A DNA stretch of 13,138 nucleotides from Thermoplasmatota archaeon (GCA_030595765.1 JAUVCJ010000042.1:1-13138), one strand, 5' to 3'; shown: positions 1-6,329, counted from the first letter of the stretch. The notes: generated from the letters alone by a model not told the origin. Made by a program: numbers and translations.

Positions 1-1052
1 AAGAAAAGGGTAATTCCAGCTAGAATAATAAGTTGATACAGCTCTAAAGATGACACTGGTGGGAAAATGGGCTCATCTACAGAATTGAATTCAAACTCTA
101 GAAGGTAAACATCTCCATCTTCCACATATACAAGTCTGTTAGCATAGATATCTACATTTTCATACACCCCATTATCCAATGCATAGGACTGTTCTAGCGT
201 GATATTATAAAGCCAAACATGATTTTGCCCTCTCCATACAATAATGTCTCCCCAAATAGCGTCTACCGTCCCTCCTCCCTCAGAGATTTCTTTCTTTTCG
301 CCTGAGGTGAGATTGTAATAATATCCCATCCATGGGTTTTGGCTTTGATCGTTGTAGATTACATAATCCCCCCAAATCTCTGGCTCCACTTGTTGTCCAT
401 AATCTGAAGCAATAGCTCTTTCTTCTCCTGTGTGTAGATTGTAGGCATAAATGTCGGCATCTCCATTCCGATAATCGGTCCAAACTACCCAGTCCCCCCA
501 GATCACGGGGTCGGTCTGCTTAGAGGTGTGTGTGCAGATTGGAAACTCGGTCTGGTTCGTGAGGTTGTAGGCGTAGATGCCTCCTTCAACGCTACCAGTT
601 CCATTTAGATAACCGCCTTCCCAAACAACAATATCATTAAAAATATCCGGAGAAGAAATAGCATCAAATGTATCATTCGTTATGATGTAGGTATGGCCCT
701 TTGTGTCAAGATTGTAGACAAGTAAATCAGGAGTTCCATCGCTACCATCTATCCAGACGATATTTCTATTAGATATTTTTGCCGAATCCTGATAAACATT
801 GGATGACATTAGATTGCTTTCAATTTCAGTATTAAGGTCGTAAGTAAAGGTCATATAATGGCCTAATCTATTATCCATCCAAACAACTGTATCGCCATAT
901 AGAAACGGTTTCTTTTGACCAATATTATCATTAGTAATCTGTTTTTCATTTTTGATTATGATATTATCATACCCATTGTCTCCTTTTAATGTGTCGATAA
1001 TGTTTACAGTGATTAGAATGGATAATAATCCAAGAATAATCACTTTGTTCAT
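1..1052 (-). CDS. Secreted seven-bladed beta-propeller surface protein (3' end outside window)
   Basis: The frame is open from an ATG at 1052 to the window edge (350 codons, no stop), so the C-terminus is missing. A GGAGGA Shine-Dalgarno at 1061-1066, eight bases upstream, fixes the start. The N-terminus (MNKVIILGLLSILITVNII) is a hydrophobic signal sequence. The rest is a run of about seven related blades of ~45 residues; the best is 'PVIWGDWVVWTDYRNGDADI' followed by YAYNL. Others begin with LYGDTVVW, NRNIVW, FNDIVVW, IWGDYVIY, IWGDIIVW and ANRLVYVEDGD. This is the TolB-like propeller repeat common in surface proteins of Methanosarcina and other archaea. Many N-x-T/S sequons suggest glycosylation. 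At the window edge a hydrophobic stretch (LELYQLIILAGITLFF) looks like a C-terminal membrane anchor, so few residues are probably missing. I infer an extracellular binding or structural role; ligand unknown. Base use is AT-richer than in the housekeeping genes. Confidence 0.85.
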   Translation of the reverse strand, partial: MNKVIILGLLSILITVNIIDTLKGDNGYDNIIIKNEKQITNDNIGQKKPFLYGDTVVWMDNRLGHYMTFTYDLNTEIESNLMSSNVYQDSAKISNRNIVWIDGSDGTPDLLVYNLDTKGHTYIITNDTFDAISSPDIFNDIVVWEGGYLNGTGSVEGGIYAYNLTNQTEFPICTHTSKQTDPVIWGDWVVWTDYRNGDADIYAYNLHTGEERAIASDYGQQVEPEIWGDYVIYNDQSQNPWMGYYYNLTSGEKKEISEGGGTVDAIWGDIIVWRGQNHVWLYNITLEQSYALDNGVYENVDIYANRLVYVEDGDVYLLEFEFNSVDEPIFPPVSSLELYQLIILAGITLF

Positions 1053-1110
1053 TATTTTTATCCTCCAGCCACTTTTATGGTAAAGTCCACCTTTGGAGGC
1101 ACTGGGATTT

Positions 1111-1120
1111 TTGTATATTA
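1111..1120 (-). promoter_or_regulatory. Probable TATA box of the propeller gene
   Basis: The minus strand reads TAATATACAA. A start of transcription about 25 bases on would fall near 1090 and give a leader of ~35-40 bases that contains the GGAGGA ribosome binding site. Inferred from position and sequence only. Confidence 0.4.
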
Positions 1121-1171
1121 GATTGTACTCGGTCTTATTGTTTGGCTTATCTAAATGCTGTCGTTGAGGAG

Positions 1172-1582
1172 TCATTTCAGCACCTTCCAATGTCCGCCTT
1201 TTGGAGAACCTACCCTCCTCAAAAGACCCCTCTCCTTGAGCTTCCTGGTATTTTCTTTAATCTTTCTTACTGAGATGCCGACCTTATCGGATAGCTCACT
1301 TGAAGACACATATCTGTTACTCTCCATTTCTTGGAGTATTTTCAGTTGATTATCAGTGAGTTTTTCAGTGACCCTATCGGTGACCCTATCGGTGACCTTA
1401 GCTGGCGCAAGCTCCTGTTTGACTCTCCTCAATCCAATAGCGAAATTGTGATCGTCAAATTTGAATTCAGGTGGAGGGATCCCGGCATCCGAGCAGGCTT
1501 TTCTCATACGCGAGATTCCCGTTCCAAGCTTCTCAACATACTCAGTTCGCAGGAGAAGGGTTTTGATTTCATGAGCTTTCAT
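1172..1582 (-). CDS. Partial second copy of the AlbA/ATPase regulator: G2 box, tetrapeptide-repeat linker and winged helix only
   Basis: This 136-residue ORF aligns only with the C-terminal third of the gene upstream: 'LLLRTEYVEKLGTGISRMRK' here against LLLRTDFVEKLGTGISRMRK there, followed by matching AC..AG and HNF blocks. It has the GHKL-ATPase G2 box (KLGTGISRM, residues ~19-27) but no N-box and no AlbA domain, so it cannot be an ATPase alone. Residues ~62-76 form a VTDRVTDRVTEK repeat linker, encoded by a 12-bp tandem repeat at 1369-1392. Residues ~72-136 are a winged helix (SSELSDKVGISVRKIKENTR is the helix-turn-helix core). Its ATG (1582-1580) overlaps the TGA of the upstream gene as ATGA, so it could be translated by coupling. 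It may be a decaying remnant of a displaced 3' end, a separately made DNA-binding partner, or a silent exchange cassette. The sequence alone cannot decide. Confidence 0.6.
   Translation of the reverse strand: MKAHEIKTLLLRTEYVEKLGTGISRMRKACSDAGIPPPEFKFDDHNFAIGLRRVKQELAPAKVTDRVTDRVTEKLTDNQLKILQEMESNRYVSSSELSDKVGISVRKIKENTRKLKERGLLRRVGSPKGGHWKVLK
1369..1404 (-). repeat. 12-bp tandem repeat in the linker of the partial copy
   Basis: On the plus strand the unit tgaccctatcgg occurs twice perfectly (1369-1380 and 1381-1392) and is followed by a degenerate third copy. It encodes the VTDR tetrapeptide repeat on the minus strand. The period equals that of the repeat in the upstream gene, but the sequence is unrelated. 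Confidence 0.9.
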
Positions 1583-2979
1583 AAGAGGCTCCTTCCTTTT
1601 TCAGTCAGCACATACCGACCTGTTTTTGCAGACCCTTCGAAAATAATCAACCCCATTCTTTTCAAACCATTAATATCTCTTTTTATTGTCCTGCCCGTTA
1701 CCGTATCAAATTTGCCTTTTATTTCATCTATTTGAATGCTCCCTGTATTTTTAATCCGCATTAACATCCATTTCTGCCTGGAATTTACAGGGACATTTAC
1801 AGGGACATTTACAGGGACATTTACAGGGACATTTACAGGGACACCAGTGTCCTTATCTTGTTGAGTTGCCTCAGCGCTCTTTTTCCTGGCTGAAATATCG
1901 AAATTATGCTTGTTGAATTCGAAGTTTGGCTCCTGAAGTCCAGCTTGTACGCAGGCTTTTCTCATTCGAGAAATGCCAGTTCCAAGCTTCTCAACGAAAT
2001 CAGTCCTGAGTAACAGGTCAGCCATAAGCTTATTCCTGAGCCTGCTTAGCTTTCCAAAACTTTCTTTATCAAGCCCCTTGGCCAGGCCACCAGGATTGGT
2101 CATTCGTAAGCTGTTAATGTGGACCTCTACAACCACATCTCCCATAGTATCGAAATAATCCCTATGAAGCACTGCGTTGACAATAGCTTCCCGATAGAAC
2201 TCTTCGGGATAGTCCGGAATCTCTTTCCGTCGAAGGCTTTTGATCTCGAATTTCACATCAATATGTCTTGCCACGTATGTGATAGACTCCTCAATATTTC
2301 CAATCACACCCAGGTCAAGCTCCTTTCTGTCAAGGATAGTGGCTCTGCTATGGCCAAAGAGGCAGCATACAACTTTGGAACTTTTGAGAAATTTGTAGGG
2401 CTCCTTTGCGAAAAAGAGTACTCCTGCATTGGTGAAAGCCATTTCCCTATCACAAACACCAAGGTTGAGAAGTAGCTCTTCCACGTTTTTGGTATCATCA
2501 ATTTTAGCCATCTTCAGGTAATGGTCGAATTTTGATGTATCAAAATCCTCTGGATACTCGAACCTGGAATTAATCTGCTCATCGAACCTGACTGCCCCCT
2601 CGGATACTGCCAAGCTAATGATCTCATCCCTGGCCATCTTCTGAGAATTGGGGCCCTGGCGCAGGTAGAATCCGCTACTGCAAGAATATGGCTTGTTCTT
2701 CCCCTCGGGAACATGAATCACAAGCACGTTCTCCATCTCTTCCAGCTTGATATCAATGGGTGGATCGCATTTCCTAGCAATATCCTGAACTCTGGATTTG
2801 ACCTTGTTGTCAATCCGCATGCCCTTGGCTTTTCCACTGTCATCTACACCAAGAAAGATACGTCCACCTAAGGAATTGGCAAAGGCAACCATCTCTTTTG
2901 AGATATCCTTGCTCAACCTTTCCTTGAACTCGATCTTGTATCCTTCGCCGATGTTCAGTATGTCTTTTAATTCCGTCAT
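1579..2979 (-). CDS. Schlafen AlbA_2 / GHKL ATPase / winged-helix protein (COG2865-type putative transcriptional regulator)
   Basis: A 466-residue protein with the usual architecture of this family. Residues ~12-125 form the AlbA_2 (Schlafen-like) nucleic-acid-binding domain (EGYKIEFKERL, ANSLGGRIFLGVDD, GFYLRQGPNSQKM). Residues ~255-345 form a RecG/GHKL-type ATPase region: N-box REAIVNAVLHRDY (263-275), G1-like NPGGL (295-299) and G2 KLGTGISRM (331-339). Residues 380-399 are a low-complexity PVNV tetrapeptide repeat, and ~400-466 a C-terminal winged helix (ITGRTIKRDINGLKRMG-like core, here TVTGRTIKRDINGLKRMG). Homologues are annotated as ATP-binding or transcriptional regulators and are often accessory, some in defence neighbourhoods; the biochemical role is largely unproven. 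The ATG at 2979 has no clear Shine-Dalgarno. The gene ends in an ATGA overlap with a partial copy of its own 3' part. Confidence 0.85.
   Translation of the reverse strand: MTELKDILNIGEGYKIEFKERLSKDISKEMVAFANSLGGRIFLGVDDSGKAKGMRIDNKVKSRVQDIARKCDPPIDIKLEEMENVLVIHVPEGKNKPYSCSSGFYLRQGPNSQKMARDEIISLAVSEGAVRFDEQINSRFEYPEDFDTSKFDHYLKMAKIDDTKNVEELLLNLGVCDREMAFTNAGVLFFAKEPYKFLKSSKVVCCLFGHSRATILDRKELDLGVIGNIEESITYVARHIDVKFEIKSLRRKEIPDYPEEFYREAIVNAVLHRDYFDTMGDVVVEVHINSLRMTNPGGLAKGLDKESFGKLSRLRNKLMADLLLRTDFVEKLGTGISRMRKACVQAGLQEPNFEFNKHNFDISARKKSAEATQQDKDTGVPVNVPVNVPVNVPVNVPVNSRQKWMLMRIKNTGSIQIDEIKGKFDTVTGRTIKRDINGLKRMGLIIFEGSAKTGRYVLTEKGRSLL
1784..1843 (-). repeat. Five perfect 12-bp tandem repeats (PVNV linker)
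   Basis: The plus-strand unit tttacagggaca is repeated five times without a mismatch (1784-1795, 1796-1807, 1808-1819, 1820-1831, 1832-1843). Because 12 is a multiple of three, gain or loss of units changes the length of the PVNV linker between ATPase and winged helix without a frameshift. Perfect identity suggests recent or continuing slippage. Confidence 0.97.
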
Positions 2980-3010
2980 GACTGCTCATAGTCGTGAAGG
3001 GGAAACGGGA

Positions 3011-3019
3011 ATTAAAGGC
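3011..3019 (-). promoter_or_regulatory. Possible TATA box of the AlbA/ATPase gene
   Basis: The minus strand reads CTTTAATTC about 35 bases before the ATG at 2979, which would give a short leader of under 10 bases. A stronger box (TATTTAAAT) lies at 3093-3101, so which one drives the gene is uncertain. Confidence 0.3.
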
Positions 3020-3044
3020 TTTTGAAGGAACAAATCTGGTCACT

Positions 3045-3066
3045 CACGGGGGGGATTCGAACCTTT
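3045..3066 (-). other. Degenerate tRNA 3'-end (T-arm) remnant, possible old attachment site
   Basis: The 15 bases GGTTCGAATCCCCCC (minus strand, 3063-3049) are identical to part of the T-arm and 3' acceptor of the intact tRNA-Thr gene at 3194-3180, and the adjoining CAC triplets also match. The T-stem 5' half is AAAGG, which cannot fully pair with CCCCC, and no D-arm or anticodon arm is found upstream, so this is not a functional tRNA. Duplicated tRNA 3' ends of this kind are typical leftovers of integrase-mediated insertion, but no integrase gene is in the window. Confidence 0.5.
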
Positions 3067-3092
3067 GAATTGGCATATTTTGCGGAATAGCA

Positions 3093-3101
3093 ATTTAAAT
3101 A
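3093..3101 (-). promoter_or_regulatory. Strong-looking TATA box (TATTTAAAT)
   Basis: The minus strand reads AGTATTTAAATTG around this site. The expected transcription start is near 3070, immediately before the tRNA-like remnant, giving a leader of about 90 bases to the AlbA/ATPase gene. It may be that gene's promoter or a relic of a lost tRNA gene. Confidence 0.4.
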
Positions 3102-3153
3102 CTTCTCTATATTAGCAAGATGCCAGTGTTACAATGGAGTATTACTCATTTGC

Positions 3154-3170
3154 ACCAAAAAATAAATAAG
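3154..3170 (-). terminator. T-rich terminator after tRNA-Thr
   Basis: Directly after the tRNA 3' end the minus strand reads CTCTTATTTATTTTTTGG. An uninterrupted T run just past the gene is the usual archaeal intrinsic termination signal; no hairpin is needed. Confidence 0.55.
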
Positions 3171-3172
3171 AG

Positions 3173-3246
3173 AGCCACCGGGGGGATTCGAACCCCCGAC
3201 CTGCTGATTACGAATCAGCCGCAATACCAGGCTATGCCACAGTGGC
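3173..3246 (-). tRNA. tRNA-Thr (anticodon CGT)
   Basis: The minus strand folds into a complete cloverleaf. The acceptor GCCACTG pairs with CGGTGGC (one G-T pair). The D-arm has GCA/TGC with a CCTGGT loop. The anticodon stem GCTGA/TCAGC encloses the seven-base loop TTCGTAA, so the anticodon is CGT, reading ACG (Thr). The variable loop is AGGTC and the T-arm is GGGGG-TTCGAAT-CCCCC. The discriminator is T (U73), normal for archaeal threonine tRNA. No CCA is encoded and there is no intron. It lies downstream of phosphoglycerate kinase on the same strand. Confidence 0.95.
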
Positions 3247-3268
3247 TTTTTGGGGACAAAAAGCCACT
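3241..3268. repeat. Perfect 11-bp inverted repeat that includes the tRNA-Thr 5' end
   Basis: The arms AGTGGCTTTTT (3241-3251) and AAAAAGCCACT (3258-3268) are perfect complements around the six-base loop GGGGAC. Six bases of one arm (3241-3246) are the first six nucleotides of mature tRNA-Thr (GCCACT on the minus strand), so the precursor leader carries a sequence able to pair with the 5' acceptor strand. Confidence 0.9.
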
Positions 3269-3303
3269 TACTCGGGCTAAAGTCTCAGCCCTCGCAAAGT
3301 GGC
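3263..3303. repeat. Second, overlapping inverted repeat upstream of tRNA-Thr
   Basis: GCCACTT (3263-3269) pairs with AAGTGGC (3297-3303), and nested inside GGGCT (3274-3278) pairs with AGCCC (3287-3291). It shares the arm 3263-3268 with the 3241-3268 hairpin, so the two structures exclude each other in RNA. Confidence 0.85.
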
Positions 3304-3325
3304 GTTTATCTCTTTGAAGATAAAC
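3304..3325. repeat. Inverted repeat between pgk and tRNA-Thr
   Basis: GTTTATC (3304-3310) and GATAAAC (3319-3325) are perfect complements with an eight-base loop. It lies about 110 bases past the pgk stop codon. It could be a 3'-end structure of the pgk mRNA, an operator, or part of a tRNA promoter (GATAAAC is weakly TATA-like). Confidence 0.6.
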
Positions 3326-3433
3326 ACAACCTTTCAACGTGGCATTTTGTGCTATTGTGCTTGCGTATGTTAGGATGTATTGAGTGCGTTAGATTTTGCA
3401 AATGGGTGGGTGGTGGGTGGATGGCCAGGTGGG

Positions 3434-4699
3434 CTACTTGCACTTACATTTTGGGAACTTTCCGTTGTCGTAATGCTTCTTTGAGCGTTTGAGTGCTTCG
3501 ATGGCTGGCATCTTTTTGCCTGCCAGGAAGCTGATGAGTGCGCCACCACCGGTGCTGATGTGGCTTATGTCTTCTGAAAGGTCCAGCCTGTTTGCAACTG
3601 CTGAGGTCTCTCCTCCGCCAATGATGCTGAAGGCTTCAGATTCGGCAATGGCATGGAATATCTCCAGTGTTCCCAAGGAGAACATGTCCAGCTCAAAGAC
3701 GCCTGCAGGGCCGTTTAGGAAAATGTTCTTTGCCTTCATTATCGCCTGGCGGTAGGTCACGATGGTATCAAGGCCAATATCGAATATGGAATACTCGGTT
3801 GGCAGGTTCTTCACCTTGATGTTCTTTCGATTGGAGTTTAAATTGATGGCAACATCTGTTGGCATCATTATCTTTCCTTTGAATTTCTTCAGAAGCATTC
3901 CTGCCTCACCAACAAGCTCCACATAATTGTCAATCTTCTTGGCCATGAATTTGGTATTGATCTTGCCTAAGTTATGTCCTGCAGCCATCAGGAAGATGTT
4001 GGCCACAACACCTGTTGTCATTATCGTATCCACCAAATTCTCATTGAGCATGTATTTGGCAACTGAGACCGAATCATCTACCTTGGCTCCGCCTAGAATG
4101 GCTATGCTGGGTCTCTTGACGTCCTTGACAGCTCTCTGCAGCATTTCTATCTCTTTCTGCATCACTCGTCCTGCCATGCTTGGAAGGACTTCAGGAAATG
4201 CTATCAGGGATGGCTGCGCCCTGTGAGCTGCCGAGAACGCATCATTGACATAGAAATCAACTAATGGTGCCAGTTTCGAGATGATGTGGCTGTTTACCAG
4301 AACTTCCATATCTTTTTTCTTAAGGACCTGCTCCTCACTATAGAAGCGAATGTTTTCCAGCAACAATATGTCGCCCTTTTTCATGGATTTAATGGCATTT
4401 ATGGCGGTCGAGCCGAACAGGTCGTCGACGAACTTGACCTTCTTTTTGAGCCTTTGAGACATTCTGGCTGCGTGTTTGACTAGAGATACAAAGTCCTCTT
4501 TGCCGGGTCTGCTCTGATGAGCTAACAACACCACCTTTGAGTCTTTTAGCTCCCTGACGGTCTCCAGATGCCGAACTATTCTGGTATCTGCTAGAAGTTG
4601 GTGGTCTATGGGATTGATCGGAGAATTGATGTCAACCCTAACCAGTACCGTCTTTCCTGCAAGGTCGAAATCGTCCAGAGTGAAGAACTCCTTGGACAT
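3434..4699 (-). CDS. pgk: Phosphoglycerate kinase, archaeal type
   Basis: Transfers phosphate between 1,3-bisphosphoglycerate and ADP in cytoplasmic glycolysis/gluconeogenesis. The 421 residues match the archaeal family length. Substrate-binding elements are RVDINSP (21-27), HQSR (61-64) and VNDAFSAAHRAQPS (151-164). Nucleotide-binding elements are GGAKVDDS (203-210, catalytic-loop Lys206), NGPAGVFE (329-336), GGGETSAVANR (361-371) and STGGGA (382-387). The start at 4699 is supported by a TATA box (CTTATATA, 4730-4723) that places transcription initiation on the ATG itself, so the mRNA is probably leaderless. The C-terminus is an odd basic, cysteine-containing tail (PKCKCK) beyond the last conserved block. 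It is a single-gene unit with 185 bp of repeat-containing spacer upstream. Confidence 0.97.
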   Translation of the reverse strand: MSKEFFTLDDFDLAGKTVLVRVDINSPINPIDHQLLADTRIVRHLETVRELKDSKVVLLAHQSRPGKEDFVSLVKHAARMSQRLKKKVKFVDDLFGSTAINAIKSMKKGDILLLENIRFYSEEQVLKKKDMEVLVNSHIISKLAPLVDFYVNDAFSAAHRAQPSLIAFPEVLPSMAGRVMQKEIEMLQRAVKDVKRPSIAILGGAKVDDSVSVAKYMLNENLVDTIMTTGVVANIFLMAAGHNLGKINTKFMAKKIDNYVELVGEAGMLLKKFKGKIMMPTDVAINLNSNRKNIKVKNLPTEYSIFDIGLDTIVTYRQAIMKAKNIFLNGPAGVFELDMFSLGTLEIFHAIAESEAFSIIGGGETSAVANRLDLSEDISHISTGGGALISFLAGKKMPAIEALKRSKKHYDNGKFPKCKCK

Positions 4700-4722
4700 G
4701 AGCCAGGCAATCGTGGTGCCCC

Positions 4723-4730
4723 TATATAAG
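4723..4730 (-). promoter_or_regulatory. TATA box of pgk (leaderless promoter)
   Basis: The minus strand reads CTTATATAGG. The box spans -31 to -24 if the A of the ATG at 4699 is +1, the exact archaeal spacing for a leaderless transcript, and no Shine-Dalgarno lies in between. Confidence 0.75.
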
Positions 4731-4742
4731 GAAATCCCTTGG

Positions 4743-4848
4743 TGCCATTATGAGAAAAACTGTAGGTATCAATATTTGGGAATTCGTTAGTACCATTATC
4801 AGAAAAACTGTAGGTATCAACAGGGAGCAATATTTGGGAGTTCGTTAG
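4743..4848. repeat. Two tandem ~50-bp direct repeats upstream of the pgk promoter
   Basis: Copy 1 is 4743-4790 and copy 2 is 4791-4848. They share ccattat-agaaaaactgtag, then gtatcaa, tatttggga and ttcgttag with few mismatches. Copy 2 differs mainly by a 10-base insertion (cagggagcaa, 4821-4830). The start of a decayed third copy (accattta) follows at 4850. The repeats fill most of the spacer between the radical SAM gene and pgk, ending 12 bp from the pgk TATA box. They may be operator sites or a recent slippage duplication. Confidence 0.9.
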
Positions 4849-4884
4849 AACCATTTAGAGATAATATGCAACATCAGTTGTTGT

Positions 4885-6264
4885 TTACTTCCTGAAAAAG
4901 TGATAATGCCTTATCCGCTTGATTATCCAGGGTATCTGCCGGGGCTTAATCCCAAACACCATTCTCAAAAATACTCTGGGTCTAAGATAGAATCTGCGGA
5001 ATGCTTCTTTCTGTAGGGATGTTATCTCGTCCAACTCCAGCCCTTCGATTTGATACACAGCCATGTCAGAGTAGTTAAGATCGTCCCATTTCATATCTGG
5101 ATTCTGCTCCATATGCTCCTGAAATGGTTTTGTGCCTGGTAATGGTGAGAACATCGAGAACTGAGCCCTGTCAAGAGGGACTTGAAGTGAGAATTCGATG
5201 GTTTTTTGGATCGTCTCCCTGGTGTCTCCAGGCAGCCCAATTATGAAGAATCCCCATGTCAAGATGCCCTCGCTTTTGATCATTTTAACAATGTCTGGTA
5301 CTGTGGAGATGTCAAGCTTCTTCTGGGCTCTATCCAGCACTTCCTGGGATGCGGATTCTATGCCCAGAGCTAGAAGGTAACAGCCAGATCGTTTCATCAA
5401 CCTCAATAGTTCTCTATTCAACGTGTCTATCCTGACCCCATTTGGGCATGCCCATGCAATATCAAGGCCCCTGTCGATGATCCCCTGACAAATTGCTTTG
5501 GTGTGCTCAGCCTTGAATGTGAGATTATCGTCCTCAAAGTGAATTTCTTTTACACCGTGAACTTTTACAAGGTGTTCTATCTCGTCAAGTACGCTTTCTG
5601 GGCTTCTGAATCGTATTTTGTTTCCCCACAGAACTGGCGATGAGCAAAAAGTGCATTTGTATGGGCATCCTCTGGATGTGATGATCGGTGCGATCGGGAA
5701 ACGCTTGTAGAGCGCTCCATGGGGTGCAGGAGGATATGCCTTTGGTGGCAGTAGTTTCCAGGCAGGCAGGGGCAAGGAATCCAAATCCGCTACCAATTTT
5801 CTGGGTGGATTGATAATGATGTTTTTACTACGATAGGCCAGTCCGTTGATTTTCTTGAAGTTCGGCTTGGTCCTGGTCAATTCGTCTGCAAGTTCGCAGA
5901 GGGTTATCTCTCCCTCGCCTACTATTGCAAAATCAGCTTTTGTTTCCTGAAGGCTTGCCTTTGCCAGGCAAGTAACGTGAGGGCCTCCAATAACAACAGG
6001 CACATCCAAGCTTCTTTTCAGGTGGGATATTACGTCTTTGGCCTGGGAAAAGAAAAGGGACATTATGTTGACCCCTATCAGGTCTGGCTTGAGGTCTTTT
6101 GCAGCGGATATCAGATCGTTAGAGGAGTATCCCAGACGGTTCGAGTCCAGTATCCTTACCTGATGACCATTTGCGTTGAGGTATCCAGCCAAATAGGCTA
6201 ACCCAAGGGGTGGTGTGACCTGGTGAGCTTTGAAGGGTGGGTAGATCAGCAGAACCTTTGCCAT
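4885..6264 (-). CDS. B12-binding-domain radical SAM protein (BchE/HpnR-like class)
   Basis: Residues ~1-135 form a Rossmann-like cobalamin-binding domain (VLLIYPPFKAHQVTPPLGLA, VVIGGPHVT, IVGEGE). The classical DxHxxG cobalt-ligand motif is replaced by DSNRLG (40-45), as is usual when B12 is bound base-off without a protein histidine. Residues ~190-375 are the radical SAM barrel: the CxxxCxxC cluster motif is C200, C204, C207 (RGCPYKCTFCSSP), followed by EDDN (244-247), GIESAS (301-306) and GLPGDT (343-348). A C-terminal stretch with SPLPGTKPF (373-381) follows. Members are methyltransferases, cyclases or C-C bond-forming enzymes acting on unactivated carbons of lipids, pigments or antibiotics; the substrate cannot be read here. 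The start at 6264 is backed by a TATA box giving a leaderless mRNA. It lies back to back with a glycosyltransferase pair, which may hint at a surface lipid or glycan substrate (inference). Confidence 0.92.
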   Translation of the reverse strand: MAKVLLIYPPFKAHQVTPPLGLAYLAGYLNANGHQVRILDSNRLGYSSNDLISAAKDLKPDLIGVNIMSLFFSQAKDVISHLKRSLDVPVVIGGPHVTCLAKASLQETKADFAIVGEGEITLCELADELTRTKPNFKKINGLAYRSKNIIINPPRKLVADLDSLPLPAWKLLPPKAYPPAPHGALYKRFPIAPIITSRGCPYKCTFCSSPVLWGNKIRFRSPESVLDEIEHLVKVHGVKEIHFEDDNLTFKAEHTKAICQGIIDRGLDIAWACPNGVRIDTLNRELLRLMKRSGCYLLALGIESASQEVLDRAQKKLDISTVPDIVKMIKSEGILTWGFFIIGLPGDTRETIQKTIEFSLQVPLDRAQFSMFSPLPGTKPFQEHMEQNPDMKWDDLNYSDMAVYQIEGLELDEITSLQKEAFRRFYLRPRVFLRMVFGIKPRQIPWIIKRIRHYHFFRK

Positions 6265-6288
6265 TGGTCTGGGACATTGGTGGCTAGG

Positions 6289-6296
6289 AAATAATT
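6289..6296 (-). promoter_or_regulatory. TATA box of the radical SAM gene (leaderless promoter)
   Basis: The minus strand reads AATTATTT. Archaeal spacing puts the transcription start at about 6265, one base from the ATG at 6264, the same leaderless arrangement as pgk. Confidence 0.55.
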
Positions 6297-6329
6297 GTTT
6301 GCATCATTTTTTCCCTATTATGAGCGAGA

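Noticed and set aside
1062..1099. CCTCC/GGAGG pairing that could hide the ribosome binding site of the propeller gene
   Set aside because: The predicted transcription start near 1090 lies downstream of the CCTCC element, so it would not be in the mRNA.
3045..3120. Split-tRNA 3' half with its own TATA box (as in Nanoarchaeum)
   Set aside because: The T-stem pairs at only two or three positions, and no matching 5' half or complementary leader is visible, so a remnant is the simpler reading.
3120..3317. Plus-strand ORF over the tRNA containing GGIRTPDL
   Set aside because: This peptide is the classic spurious translation of the antisense strand of a tRNA gene; the cloverleaf on the minus strand explains the sequence.
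3434..3451. CKCK tail of phosphoglycerate kinase as a metal-binding site
   Set aside because: Only two cysteines at the extreme C-terminus and no known precedent; noted as an oddity only.
4743..4860. CRISPR-like repeat array
   Set aside because: The units are directly abutting with no spacers, only two copies, of unequal length, and no cas genes are nearby.
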